From a virus, in IMG/VR virus record IMGVR_UViG_3300005824_000036, positions 1-30,808 of that record: a DNA stretch of 30,808 bases; one strand, 5' to 3'. Position 1 is the first letter of the stretch, and each line of letters starts with the position of its first letter. Below are positions 21,058 through 30,390 of this stretch, in pieces. Below the pieces are notes generated by a model. That model worked only from the letters and a program-made list of their open reading frames with translations. It did no database searches and was not told the origin of the DNA. The position numbers were made by a program, and so were the translations under genes.

Positions 21058-21198
21058 AGGCGGTTAAATGTTCCGGGGGTTGCACAGGGTCAATTCAGCA
21101 AAATACTTGCTTACCCTCCACCCTACCAAGTAGCATGAAACACCCCAATACCTGCTAGAAAAAACCTATGAAGAATCAATTATCAATAGGCAACCCCT

Positions 21199-21540
21199 AT
21201 GGCACGAGATAAACCACTCGTTAACCCATTGAATGGTAAGCTAAATTCCCATAATGAGAGACTTCGGCAGAAGATCAGAACAGGGATGATTGTTACCCGG
21301 CTTGGCAAGCACGTAAAGGGTGAGATCGAGATGAGTTCCACCCAGATACAGGCCGCGAGGATCCTGCTGGACCGGACGCTCCCACCCTTAAAACCCTTTG
21401 ATACTCAAGCACTTAGCAATGGGATCAAGGACGTGAGCCACTTGACTCCCCAGTTCCTGCTGTCCGTTATCGAAGGGCAGGCAAGCAGGAAGTCCACCAA
21501 GCCGATAGACGCAGCCTATAGCGACGACGAGTCGGATTGA
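21199..21540 (+). CDS. terS: Terminase small-subunit-like protein
   Basis: A 113-residue basic protein directly before the large terminase gene, the standard position for the small subunit. The centre, KIRTGMIVTRLGKHVKGEIEMSSTQIQAARILLDRTLPP, is a pattern found in phage small terminases that contact packaging sites: a helix, a 'GExEMSxTQIxAA' turn and a second helix. The ribosome binding site is weak (AGG, about nine bases). Its TGA overlaps the large terminase ATG by one base. DNA recognition and stimulation of the ATPase are inferred from the family. Confidence 0.7.
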   Translation: MARDKPLVNPLNGKLNSHNERLRQKIRTGMIVTRLGKHVKGEIEMSSTQIQAARILLDRTLPPLKPFDTQALSNGIKDVSHLTPQFLLSVIEGQASRKSTKPIDAAYSDDESD

Positions 21541-23570
21541 TGGAGTTAACCCGGGAGCAGGCACGCAACATCCTGCAGGCCCAAGCACTAGGCAGGGCAA
21601 CGCTTTGCGGGTATGCACGTTACATTGATGTACCCGGGGTCCCCCAAGATACAGACGTGAATGACAGGGAGTTCGAGGTGGTTCCGACCGAACTGGCCCG
21701 GCATCACATCGTGCTGCTGCAGACATTGCAGTTGATGATGCAGCGATGTCTCGTGTATGACCCGCAAGTGCTTGATTCTCCTGTGGATTTCCCGCTGCTT
21801 CGGGCGGATATCTCGGCTGGCGAAACCCCCGTGCGGGGTCCGATCCGGGAGGGGGGGTCCCCAATACAGGTGCATACCCCCTCTACCAACCCCACCAAAT
21901 CCCAAACCTCCCCATACACCCATAAGGACGCTGAAACCCTTACTACGCTTGACGGCGACATGACGGGTATGGCGGAAAGTGCCGAAAATCACGGGGATAT
22001 ACCGGCTGAAGAGGGCGAAACGGTTTATGCTGCTGATGGTGACTTAACTGGCATGTACGAGCCCCCTGCTGACCCTGAAAAGGCGAAACGGTATTCCGAT
22101 GTTCAGGTCGTGCTGGAGGCCTTGCTGAGTGGCCGGATGCCGGAGATGGATGCACGGAGTTTGATCGCCCGTCAATCGCCGGGTCTGGAGGTGTGCACAC
22201 GGGTGATGGTGATGGAGCCGCCGGGATCGGCCAAATCGACGTATGCGAGCGTGGTGGCACCGACATGGTGTCTGGGACGCGAGAAGATGTTCGAGATGAT
22301 CCTGACCGGCTGGGGTGACCCGATCTGCAAACGGCATGGCAAACGGGCGCGGCAGATCTGTGCCAGTCCCCAGTTCTCGGCGATCTTCGGTACCGGCATG
22401 GATCCCAAGACCACCGCGGCAGAGGACTGGGCCCTGCTGAACAACTCCAGCTACAAGTCGAGCGGTATCCTGTCCGGTGTCTCGGGTTTCAGGTGCATGG
22501 GGCTGGTCTGGGACGACCTGACCAAAAACCGCAAGGAGGCCGACTCGCCGACCATACGTAACGATACCTACAACGAGTACATCGACTCGGCCCGGTCAAG
22601 GAAAACCCCCAGCGCATGGGAGATCGGTATCGGTACCCGCTGGCATGAGGATGAAATCATGGGCAAGATCCTGCCCGAGGGCTATGCCGGTGAATCCGGG
22701 TTCATGAAATGCCGCGACGGCAACGTCTGGTTCGTGATCTGCATGGCCGCTGAATGCGAACGGCACGACGACCCACTGGGTAGAGAGATCGGTGAGATGA
22801 TCTGGCCGGAATGGTTCGGTGAGTCCTACTGGCAGGAGAAAAAGGTCAACCCCCGCTCATGGGCCTCACTCTACCAGCAACGTCCCGCACCCGAAGAAGG
22901 CATCTGCTTCAAACGCGAGGACGATATCCGCTCCGAAGGCCACATCGAGGGCGATTACTACATCTCCTTCGACCCCGCGGTCACGGCCGAGGAAACCAAC
23001 AACAAGGCCGACGATACCGCCATCCACGTCTGGTGCGTCGACGAGAACGCCCGGGTCCACGAGGTCGACGAATGGGTGCGGAAATGCACCATGGATGTGT
23101 GGATCGACCAACTGCTGCACTTCGTCCAACTCTATAAACCGATCGAATGCATCTCCGAGGCCGGCGTCATCCGCCGCGCCGCCGAACCATTCATCAAACG
23201 CGCCATGCAACGCAAAGGCGTGTTTACCAAGTTCCACTGGGTCACCCGACATGCCGATAAGGTCGCCATGTCCCGCTCCGCTCAGGCCATGCACGCCTCC
23301 GGCCAGATCCTGCTGCTGCCCGGACCCAAAGGCGATCGCTTCATGGACGAACTGGTCGCCTTCCCAGCCCGGGCCGATGACCACCGGGTCGACTCACTCG
23401 CCAACCTCTGCCTCCGGCTCGAGGTCCTGTGGGAATCCAACCCCCCTCGCCCACGTGAGGAAAAATCAGTTAAACTGGGCGCGTTTGGCGGCGATCCCAT
23501 CCCCATCAAACAGTTCATGCCCGAGCGTCACCCCAAGAGGAAATCACGTTGGACGAGAACCACCCACTAG
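21540..23570 (+). CDS. terL: Terminase large subunit
   Basis: A 676-residue packaging motor; the ATG at 21540 overlaps the previous stop by one base. Motifs: a Walker A variant PPGSAKS (about 227-233), a Walker B-like GLVWDD (about 321-326), the TRWHEDE block (about 366-372), and a C-terminal RNase H-like nuclease beginning YYISFDPAV with catalytic Asp478 and later acidic residues. It is longer than the usual 450-550 residues because of a Pro/Thr/Asp-rich insert at about 90-180 that contains two copies of a DGDxTGM motif. It packages DNA into the prohead and cuts it, with the portal (next gene). Confidence 0.9.
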   Translation: MELTREQARNILQAQALGRATLCGYARYIDVPGVPQDTDVNDREFEVVPTELARHHIVLLQTLQLMMQRCLVYDPQVLDSPVDFPLLRADISAGETPVRGPIREGGSPIQVHTPSTNPTKSQTSPYTHKDAETLTTLDGDMTGMAESAENHGDIPAEEGETVYAADGDLTGMYEPPADPEKAKRYSDVQVVLEALLSGRMPEMDARSLIARQSPGLEVCTRVMVMEPPGSAKSTYASVVAPTWCLGREKMFEMILTGWGDPICKRHGKRARQICASPQFSAIFGTGMDPKTTAAEDWALLNNSSYKSSGILSGVSGFRCMGLVWDDLTKNRKEADSPTIRNDTYNEYIDSARSRKTPSAWEIGIGTRWHEDEIMGKILPEGYAGESGFMKCRDGNVWFVICMAAECERHDDPLGREIGEMIWPEWFGESYWQEKKVNPRSWASLYQQRPAPEEGICFKREDDIRSEGHIEGDYYISFDPAVTAEETNNKADDTAIHVWCVDENARVHEVDEWVRKCTMDVWIDQLLHFVQLYKPIECISEAGVIRRAAEPFIKRAMQRKGVFTKFHWVTRHADKVAMSRSAQAMHASGQILLLPGPKGDRFMDELVAFPARADDHRVDSLANLCLRLEVLWESNPPRPREEKSVKLGAFGGDPIPIKQFMPERHPKRKSRWTRTTH

Positions 23571-25519
23571 AAAAACCCTCCAGCGACGAACTCGCCCGGT
23601 TACAGAAAATCTGGCTCAACCGCCTGTCCCGTGAAGAAAAAGCCCATCAGGACTTCCGCGATCGATCCGAGGAGATCGAGGAGATCCTCAACGTCGAAAT
23701 CGATCAGGAGGTCTACGAACCCCTCTACTGGTCCGTCTGTAATGTCGAACACGTCGGGGTCTACTCCAACCAGCCCTCACCCGATGTCAGGCCCAGAAAC
23801 GACAAACAACACCCGGCCTACATCGCAGTATCACAACTGATCTCGAGAGGCCTCGAGTTCTGCGTCGATGAGAAATCCTTCGACGACAACTTCCACCGCT
23901 GCGTCGATGACTTCCTCGGTATGGGCCTCGGCATCCCACGGGTCAAGATCGATTCGGTGATCACCGAGTCCACCGTCACCGAACCAATCAACGATGCGCT
24001 CGGTCAACAGGTCGGGTTCCGTGAACAGACCGTGGAAAAGGTCGGCGACCAGACCCTGCGCTGGGAACACATCCCATGGGCACGCTTCGGATGGGAACCC
24101 TGCAACAACTGGCGGCACTGCGACTTCATCTACATCAAACACCCCATGACCCGCATACAGGCCAAGGCGCGGTTCGGCAAAACAGTCAACTTCTCGAAAA
24201 CCGAACGGGCCGGGGTCAGTGAGGACTTCAAGGAAAAAAACGGCGACATCTACGAGATCTGGGATCGCCCCAACCGCCGGGTCATCTTCCTCGCCAAAGG
24301 CGAACTCGAACCGCTCGAGATCATCGAGGATCCGCTGGAATTAAAGGACTTCTACCCCTGCCCCGCACCCATGATGACCAACCTCGGGTCCGAGGAACTG
24401 GTACCGAAATCCGACTACAACTTCATCGAGCAATACGACCTCGAGGTCAACCGACTGCAGGAACGTCGCGCCTCCCTGCTCGAGCAGATCAAGGCCGCAG
24501 GAGCCTACGACGCCGGCCTGCCCGAACTGGGCGAGATGCTGGAACTGGACGACGGCCAGTACAAGCCCGTCAATAACCTGATCGGCCGACTCACCGCAGC
24601 CGGGATGTCCATGGACAAGGCCGTCTACCACCTGCCGCTGCAGGAAAAGGCCGACGTGCTCAGAATCCTCACCGAACAGATCGGGTTCGTCAAAGCACAG
24701 GTCGACGAGATACTGGGCATCTCCGATATCGTACGTGGCGTGACCGCGGCATCAGAAACCGCCACGGCGCAGGAAATCAAGGGCCGCTGGGTCGGCGTGC
24801 GGCTCACCCGTAAACGCGAAATCGTCCAGTACACCGTGCGCGAGATGATGCGGATCATGGGCCAACTGCTGGCCTCCCACATCACCCCGGAAAACCTGCA
24901 ACGCATGACGCAGATGGAAATCACCGAGGAGATGCAGCAGATCCTCGCCACCGACATGCTGATGGAGTTCTCGATCGATATCGAAACCGACTCCACCATC
25001 GCCAAGGACGAGTTCCGCGAACGCGAAACCTTCCAAGAAATGCTCAACGGCGTCGCCCAGTTCGCCCAGTCCGTGCTGCCCATGGTGCAACAGAACGCCA
25101 TGCCAGCCGATATCTCCTCCGCCATCCTGCGTGCCGCACTCTCGCCCTACTCACGGGCCGATCGGGGCCTCGAGGAAGCGATGGCGCAACTGCCCACATC
25201 CACCCAGCAACTGCAGCAACTCAGCCAGCAGATGCAACAAACACAGATGCAACTACAAGAGGCCCAGATGCAGGCCCAGCAGTGGCAAGCCTTCGCCACC
25301 CAACTGCAGCAGCAGTCCACCGAGGCCGCAACGCACCAGAAACACGCCGATGCCGCCTACAAGGAGGCCAAGGCCGAGGAAACCAAGGCCAATACCCGCG
25401 ACAAGATGGGAGAACTTCCGTTCAATGAACTGCGTGAAACCGCGGAGATCAGCGAGATCCAGTCCCGCGCACGCATGAATGAGCGTAACAAGGGCAATAC
25501 CCACGGTCAGGGGAACTGA
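23549..25519 (+). CDS. Portal protein
   Basis: A 656-residue protein starting at a TTG (MDENHPLEKP with TTG read as Met), preceded by AGAGGAAAT; it overlaps the terminase end by 22 bases. It fits podovirus portal proteins of about this size: an N-terminal helical domain (EEIEEILNVEIDQEVYEPLYWSVCNVEHVGVYSNQP), a wing-like domain, and a long crown helix. The last 130 residues are Gln-rich helical repeats (QLQQLSQQMQQTQMQLQEAQ and similar) like the C-terminal barrel of P22-type portals. The ring connects head and tail and is the DNA gate for packaging and ejection. Confidence 0.88.
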   Translation: MDENHPLEKPSSDELARLQKIWLNRLSREEKAHQDFRDRSEEIEEILNVEIDQEVYEPLYWSVCNVEHVGVYSNQPSPDVRPRNDKQHPAYIAVSQLISRGLEFCVDEKSFDDNFHRCVDDFLGMGLGIPRVKIDSVITESTVTEPINDALGQQVGFREQTVEKVGDQTLRWEHIPWARFGWEPCNNWRHCDFIYIKHPMTRIQAKARFGKTVNFSKTERAGVSEDFKEKNGDIYEIWDRPNRRVIFLAKGELEPLEIIEDPLELKDFYPCPAPMMTNLGSEELVPKSDYNFIEQYDLEVNRLQERRASLLEQIKAAGAYDAGLPELGEMLELDDGQYKPVNNLIGRLTAAGMSMDKAVYHLPLQEKADVLRILTEQIGFVKAQVDEILGISDIVRGVTAASETATAQEIKGRWVGVRLTRKREIVQYTVREMMRIMGQLLASHITPENLQRMTQMEITEEMQQILATDMLMEFSIDIETDSTIAKDEFRERETFQEMLNGVAQFAQSVLPMVQQNAMPADISSAILRAALSPYSRADRGLEEAMAQLPTSTQQLQQLSQQMQQTQMQLQEAQMQAQQWQAFATQLQQQSTEAATHQKHADAAYKEAKAEETKANTRDKMGELPFNELRETAEISEIQSRARMNERNKGNTHGQGN

Positions 25520-25554
25520 CCATCCCAAAAATCAAATGAAAGGAGAAATACACT

Positions 25555-25731
25555 ATGTCAAAAGCCTACATTATGGTCCGTACCGACCTCGCCACCGCAG
25601 CAGCCGTAGCCAGCGAAGTAACGGCTAACCCGGACGACTTCACCCTCGGCACCCAGATCGTCGCCGCCGATGGCAGTATCTCGGCCGTGACCGCTCCGGG
25701 TACCGTCAGCGTCATTACGTTCGCAGTTTAA
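25555..25731 (+). CDS. Small hypothetical virion-cluster protein
   Basis: A 58-residue protein with AGGAG nine bases before its ATG. It reads MSKAYIMVRTDLATAAAVAS at the start, then alternates Ala/Val/Thr-rich strands. No family is recognised. Its place between portal and the next virion gene suggests a minor structural or head-decoration protein. Confidence 0.6.
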   Translation: MSKAYIMVRTDLATAAAVASEVTANPDDFTLGTQIVAADGSISAVTAPGTVSVITFAV

Positions 25732-25744
25732 ACGGTAACCCACC

Positions 25745-27547
25745 ATGGCCTACCCCAAAGCAGTCGGAGAGTCAGCACTGCAACTGCTCTCCGAGGCCCT
25801 CATGGGCTATGGCGCACTGGGCGCGGAGGCGATCATGTCTCCGCGCCTTTTTGCTCAGGGGTTTTCGGACGAAAATGCCGCCAATGAGTTTGCCCGACTG
25901 CGGGATCAACGAAAAAGCCAACTGCCCACCTATAAACCCTCCGAGGGGACGCAAAAAATCCAACAAGCCCTGCTTGAACCCCTGATTTCGGGTGCCAAAC
26001 AGATGTATGGTAAGGTTCAGGAGAAATTTCCAGAGGAAACCTACGCCGTCGGACAGTATTTTGATGACCCCAGAGTCATGCACACCCTCGGTGCGCTGGA
26101 ATTAGGCCTACCGTCCGGTGCCCGGGCCGCAAAAGCACTGCAAAATCGCCCCGATATCGACTATAGACCCAGTGCCCACGGCACACCCGGTTCACAGCAG
26201 GGTGCGATCGAATTTATAAACGGGGTTGGCTACCAACGACCCGATCCCAGACTCCGTGCACAGGATCTGCAACCGGCCAGCAACATCACCCAGAAACGAG
26301 CCTTTGCCAGTAACCTCGATGCCGCCCGAGAGGCGATGACGTTGCAAAACCGGGCTCAGGTCGATCGCATGGATCCCGACAGCTTCACCGGAACGGTCTA
26401 TTCCAACCGGGAAGGCACCGCTGGGTTCAGTCTCGACCCCACCGGCTACATCAGCCACGCCTACAAAGCACCTGACTCTGGTCTGGAGGAGGTCGCCGAG
26501 GCCCTGATGACCAAGGCCCGGGCCGAGGGTGCCACCCGGCTCGATGCGATCGATGGCTACCTCCCGTCCATGTACAAAAAAACCGGCGCAAGGGAAATCG
26601 GCCGGGCCCCATGGAACCCCGACTACGCCACCGACGAAATGCTCGAGGCCTTCGGGGCCAGAAAGCCCGATTACGTGTCCCTCGATGTCGGCGGCGTGTT
26701 CGATGAGTACAAGCACTCGAAAATCATCGGTCCACGGGATCAGTTTGACCTCAATCGCTATGAAACCACCCCCACCGGCAGACCGGTCGCTACACCGATC
26801 GAGGTAAAGGATCTGCTGCGGCCTGAAAACATGGACAAAATGATGCGGCTGATGGATGCCGGCATCGAAAAGGGCGGCGACAAGTGGTACCACCTCGCTG
26901 GCGTACTGGACCGGTTCCTCGCCCAGAAAGGCCCAGAGGAGGGCCTCAAGGCCTTCGATAAATTCATGAGTTATGGTGCCGCCCTCTCGCCCCGCTCAAA
27001 TGTAGCGACTGAGATCAAACGGGCATCGCACCTGATGCGGCGAGAAAATGAAGGCCTGTCGAACCTGAACCTGAAGGGTGACCAATTTCCTGAAGGCTAT
27101 GGCCACTTTGCCAACCTAGTCCACAGTAAACTGATCAACCAACTGCTGAAAAAGGGCCAGATCGGGGATCCGCAGAAGGCCCAGAAGGCCCCCAGCTACG
27201 ACCAGAACAAACGACTGAACTACGACCCGGTAACCGTGGATACCCACAACTACATGGCATGGACCTTCGACCCGGAAACCGGGCTGGCGACCAAGAAAAG
27301 CCCGACCGCGGCCATGTACCCCTACCTCGAACGGGCACAAAAGGAACTGGGTCAGGACCGGGGTTTACAGGGCGCAGAGGTCCAGTCATCCATCTGGGTG
27401 GGCGGCAGTGACATTACCGGGGTAGCGGATCCGAGGAACTACACCGCGGCACTGAACAGGCGGATTGCGAAAACGGCTGAACTGATGGATTTGCCGGAAG
27501 ATGTGGTGACGGAGATGTTTATTGACGGGAAGATCGACCTGCAATGA
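25745..27547 (+). CDS. Large virion-associated protein with GNAT-like and SPRSN domains
   Basis: A 600-residue protein. The N terminus (1-130) is helical. Residues about 205-325 (MDPDSFTGTVYSNREGTAGFSLD, then EVAEALMTKARAEGATRLDAIDGYLPSMYKKTGAREIGRAPWNPDYA) follow a GNAT-like acetyltransferase pattern found in large phage proteins. Residues about 375-530 (DKWYHLAGVLDRFLAQKGPEEG, AALSPRSNVATEI, YGHFANLVHSKL, DPVTVDTHNYMAW) match another domain that recurs in phage virion polyproteins, often with SPRSNV and VTVDTHN; its activity is unknown. The combination in one stand-alone protein is notable. It could be ejected with the DNA or sit in the head. Its 3' end overlaps a minus-strand gene. Confidence 0.7.
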   Translation: MAYPKAVGESALQLLSEALMGYGALGAEAIMSPRLFAQGFSDENAANEFARLRDQRKSQLPTYKPSEGTQKIQQALLEPLISGAKQMYGKVQEKFPEETYAVGQYFDDPRVMHTLGALELGLPSGARAAKALQNRPDIDYRPSAHGTPGSQQGAIEFINGVGYQRPDPRLRAQDLQPASNITQKRAFASNLDAAREAMTLQNRAQVDRMDPDSFTGTVYSNREGTAGFSLDPTGYISHAYKAPDSGLEEVAEALMTKARAEGATRLDAIDGYLPSMYKKTGAREIGRAPWNPDYATDEMLEAFGARKPDYVSLDVGGVFDEYKHSKIIGPRDQFDLNRYETTPTGRPVATPIEVKDLLRPENMDKMMRLMDAGIEKGGDKWYHLAGVLDRFLAQKGPEEGLKAFDKFMSYGAALSPRSNVATEIKRASHLMRRENEGLSNLNLKGDQFPEGYGHFANLVHSKLINQLLKKGQIGDPQKAQKAPSYDQNKRLNYDPVTVDTHNYMAWTFDPETGLATKKSPTAAMYPYLERAQKELGQDRGLQGAEVQSSIWVGGSDITGVADPRNYTAALNRRIAKTAELMDLPEDVVTEMFIDGKIDLQ

Positions 27548-27731
27548 CCAAACCGTCCTCCAGCATACGATTTACCTTGTTATGAGGTATCATGTAATCG
27601 CATCGACCACGGAGGTTCCAGCCAGTGTTCCAGTGCGCCCATTCCAACGCCTTGTCACTGACAACACGGTACAGACCCACGCCGATGTTCACGGGTCGAA
27701 TGAAGATGACATCTGGGAAATCGATAACCAT
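27519..27731 (-). CDS. Probable small minus-strand gene, possibly leaderless
   Basis: An ORF on the strand opposite to the virion genes, starting at the ATG at 27731 (70 residues) or at an ATG at 27746 (75 residues). The protein has a clear hydrophobic/aromatic pattern (VNIGVGLYRVVSDKALEWAHWNTGWNLRGRCDYMIPHNKVNRMLEDGLV), unlike a random shadow. An extended -10 (TGTTATACT, core 27742-27737) puts the transcription start at about 27731, the A of the ATG, so the mRNA may have no leader. Its end overlaps the 600-residue gene by 29 bases. Function unknown. Confidence 0.55.
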   Translation of the reverse strand: MVIDFPDVIFIRPVNIGVGLYRVVSDKALEWAHWNTGWNLRGRCDYMIPHNKVNRMLEDGLVIAGRSSRQ

Positions 27732-27736
27732 GACCA

Positions 27737-27745
27737 AGTATAACA
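27737..27745 (-). promoter_or_regulatory. Extended -10 for the minus-strand gene in the virion cluster
   Basis: Read leftward TGTTATACT. The sequence around it resembles the helicase promoter: plus-strand CATGACCAAGTATA here, CATGACAAGTATA at 15710-15722, differing by one inserted C. The -35 position (TTCTCC) is weak. Confidence 0.4.
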
Positions 27746-27770
27746 TGACACACAGGGCAGGAGAAGCAAA

Positions 27771-28385
27771 ATGGGCTTGTTAGATTCGTTGTTTGGCAAC
27801 CTTTTCGGAGGCGGAGGCAAGCAAGCCTCTCCTGACTGGGGCCAGATCGAAAAGCTGATGAAGCTGGAGACTGAACTCAACCGCACCAACCGCCAAGGCA
27901 TCTTCGGTGGCTGGGATTGGTCCGAAAACCCCGACGGAACATGGACCCAGAACCAGAATCTGGCCCCCGGAATGCAGCCCGGTGCCGATCGCCTGATGGC
28001 CCGTGCCGCTGGAGGCCAAGGTTTCGGCAACTACCAACAGCCCGAACAAATGAGCCAGATGCTCGACGCCCTGATGGCGACCCAGATGGACCGTATGAAC
28101 ATAGGACAAGGAAAGCAAACCCCTGAACAGGCCGGATTTGGGCCCTCCTCGGCCAGCCAGTTCGCCGCACAGAATCCCCCTCCACCGCAACCTCCACCGC
28201 AGCAGGCACCCCCTCAGCAAGCCCCCCCGCAGGGTGGTATGGGTAATGCCCCGATTCAGGGTGGTGGTGGACAGAACTACGGCCCCGGCATGGGTCAGGG
28301 CCGTCAAGGCTTTGAACGTCCGTGGGGCGATCAGGGCCGCGATCCACGCGACATGTGGGACCAGTTGAGCCGGTTGGGCCGGTAA
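27771..28385 (+). CDS. Hypothetical virion/internal protein, Pro/Gln-rich
   Basis: A 204-residue protein with AGGAG 7-9 bases before the ATG. It starts with a hydrophobic Gly-rich patch (MGLLDSLFGNLFGGGG), then a helical stretch and a Pro/Gln-rich region (NPPPPQPPPQQAPPQQAPPQGG). It may be an unstructured internal or ejection protein. No family is recognised. The next gene starts at its stop codon (TAATG). Confidence 0.6.
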   Translation: MGLLDSLFGNLFGGGGKQASPDWGQIEKLMKLETELNRTNRQGIFGGWDWSENPDGTWTQNQNLAPGMQPGADRLMARAAGGQGFGNYQQPEQMSQMLDALMATQMDRMNIGQGKQTPEQAGFGPSSASQFAAQNPPPPQPPPQQAPPQQAPPQGGMGNAPIQGGGGQNYGPGMGQGRQGFERPWGDQGRDPRDMWDQLSRLGR

Positions 28386-30058
28386 TGGAGAACCGTTTCG
28401 GCCTCAATATCGGCGGTATAGAGAACCCGGATGAATACCGGGCTATGCTCGATGCCGAACGGGCGAATAAGTACCAGCAGATCTATGGTGCCCCGGAAGC
28501 CTACGGTTTTGGGCCCTATAAACCCAACCCTCAGTACTTCGATCCCAGCAATGGCGAGGCCTCGGGACGCTGGTCACAACAGCACGGCTACCAGTCGTAC
28601 GCGGATCTCAATGGCAACAAGCCTGCTGCCATGCCTCCGCCTCCGACTACGCCACAGCAGGGCTTTACACCTCCGCCCTCAGGGCCGCACCCGGAAGCAC
28701 CTCCACCGGCCCAACCACCGGCCCAACCACCGGCCCAGCAACCGGCCATGCAAAACACCGGACTCAATTCGTCGGTATCCCTGCCGCCTCCAACCCGGGC
28801 AGCAGATGTCGGCCAGATGACGAGCGGGAATCAGGATACAAACCACAAGGTCACTGTGGAGGTTCAGGCCCCGCAGCAAGGAGCCAGCACAATGCAAGCA
28901 CAATCAAACATGATGGCACCGACGGTACTGCCCTCCACAGGTGGAGGCTCCGTTGCACAGCAACGGTTTATGCCCATGCCGCCTCCGTCATCCACCGGAC
29001 CCGTGCAGCAAGGGCCCAACATGCAGACCACGATCGCACCACCCGGTCAACCACCCACGGCCATGAGCCCGAGACCCGGACAGTTCTCGCCATGGGGCAA
29101 CAACCCACAGCCCGTGGCAGGCCCAACACCACCTCCAACACCACCGACACCACCACCCTCGATGGCGGCGAAAGGAGTAGGTGGACAGCCATCATTCGGG
29201 GGTCAGTGGGATAAATTTAATCCCAATGAAAAAAACACCTACGGCCCACAACAGATTGCCGGATCTCGGCCTGATCAGGCCGACTACGGATCGGTGCAGA
29301 ACTATGCCGACGCGGCCATGCAGAACGCAAACCGCTATCTGGATCCAGCGATGGCGCAACAGGACCGCCGGATGCAGCAGGAGATGATCAACAAGGGCAT
29401 CGATCCCAACTCGCCGCAGGGTCAGGAGATGATGAAGATGAAGGGGATGCAGCAGGCCGATGCACGCAACGCCGCTGCCTTCAATTCACTCGGATTCGGC
29501 CAAGGGATCCAAAACCAGATGGCGCAGCAGGATCTGGCACGCTCTGGTATCGCAGGAGACATGCAGAAGGCCCTGTGGAATGCCCAGTTGGGTTCCTCGG
29601 GTCAGGATCTGCAACGCTACCTCGGTAACCAGCAGGCCGGATTGGCCAGCCAGCAAATGCAGAACCAGATGTCTCTGGGCAATGCCGGTCTGGCGAACCA
29701 GATGGCTATGGCCAACATGCAGAACCAGTTGGGTTACGCCGGTCTGGACAACCAACGCTACGGCTTGGACCTGAACCGCTACGGTATGGACCTGCAGAAC
29801 CAGCAGTTCATGGGTGGACTGGATCTGAGCCGTCAGGGTCAGGAGTTCAACCAGATGATGGGGCTGGAGAACAACCAGTTCCGCAACAACCAGTTCAATT
29901 TCGGCCAGCAGCAGTATCAGGACCAGTTGATGATGGCCCTGATGGGCATGACCCCGGTCCCGGGTGTCGCGCAGATCTCCCCGGGTGGTGCGTACAACGC
30001 TGGATTAGGATCTGCCGGTCAGGATCGAGGTATTCTGGGCGCACTATTCGGAGGTTAA
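28385..30058 (+). CDS. Large Gln/Asn/Pro-rich virion protein
   Basis: A 557-residue protein starting at the ATG that overlaps the previous stop (TAATG). The first half is Pro/Gln-rich with a PPAQPPAQPPAQQ tract. The second half has repeated NQ-rich units (about 400-520) like QNQLGYAGLDNQRYGLDLNR, which may form helical repeats. The end, GAYNAGLGSAGQDRGILGALFG, is echoed in the third gene downstream (30391). It is probably an internal virion or ejection-channel component. Confidence 0.6.
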   Translation: MENRFGLNIGGIENPDEYRAMLDAERANKYQQIYGAPEAYGFGPYKPNPQYFDPSNGEASGRWSQQHGYQSYADLNGNKPAAMPPPPTTPQQGFTPPPSGPHPEAPPPAQPPAQPPAQQPAMQNTGLNSSVSLPPPTRAADVGQMTSGNQDTNHKVTVEVQAPQQGASTMQAQSNMMAPTVLPSTGGGSVAQQRFMPMPPPSSTGPVQQGPNMQTTIAPPGQPPTAMSPRPGQFSPWGNNPQPVAGPTPPPTPPTPPPSMAAKGVGGQPSFGGQWDKFNPNEKNTYGPQQIAGSRPDQADYGSVQNYADAAMQNANRYLDPAMAQQDRRMQQEMINKGIDPNSPQGQEMMKMKGMQQADARNAAAFNSLGFGQGIQNQMAQQDLARSGIAGDMQKALWNAQLGSSGQDLQRYLGNQQAGLASQQMQNQMSLGNAGLANQMAMANMQNQLGYAGLDNQRYGLDLNRYGMDLQNQQFMGGLDLSRQGQEFNQMMGLENNQFRNNQFNFGQQQYQDQLMMALMGMTPVPGVAQISPGGAYNAGLGSAGQDRGILGALFGG

Positions 30059-30061
30059 CGC

Positions 30062-30388
30062 ATGAGTATGTTTGACAACATGATGAACGCAGGGCGAGGG
30101 ATCCACAGCCTGTTCGATGACGAGGATCCACACTCGGCCAGCTTCAATGGTGGCTATACCCCCGGTGTCAGCGACATCGAGGACGCCTTGATGATGCAGA
30201 ACCTCCAATCCCAGCCAGTGAATCCACAGGCCGGAACGATGTTTGGTATGCCGGGATCCCCGGGCGCACGTCCCAACACGGTCGTGGATGAAATGCAGGC
30301 ACCACCACAACACGGTATGCCCGGATTCGAACCGCCAGAAGGCGGGATCCTGACCAACATTATGAAAGCCTTTGGTATGGGAATGTAA
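30062..30388 (+). CDS. Hypothetical small virion protein
   Basis: A 108-residue protein separated by three bases from the previous stop. It is Met/Gly/Pro-rich with an N-terminal helix (MSMFDNMMNAGRGIHSLFDDED) and an amphipathic C terminus (GGILTNIMKAFGMGM) that could contact membrane. No family is recognised. It fits a set of small, low-complexity internal proteins. Confidence 0.6.
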   Translation: MSMFDNMMNAGRGIHSLFDDEDPHSASFNGGYTPGVSDIEDALMMQNLQSQPVNPQAGTMFGMPGSPGARPNTVVDEMQAPPQHGMPGFEPPEGGILTNIMKAFGMGM

Positions 30389-30390
30389 CC

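Noticed and set aside
21168-21212. A 14-codon frame (MKNQLSIGNPYGTR) overlapping the small terminase start
   Set aside because: No ribosome binding site; possibly a coupled leader but not supportable.
22819-23634. A 271-codon plus-strand frame inside the terminase and portal genes
   Set aside because: Ser/Pro/Thr-rich shadow in GC-rich coding DNA; the terminase nuclease domain lies in the other frame.
26192-26893. A 233-codon minus-strand frame inside the 600-residue virion gene
   Set aside because: It sits within a gene with two recognisable domains and shows no start signal.
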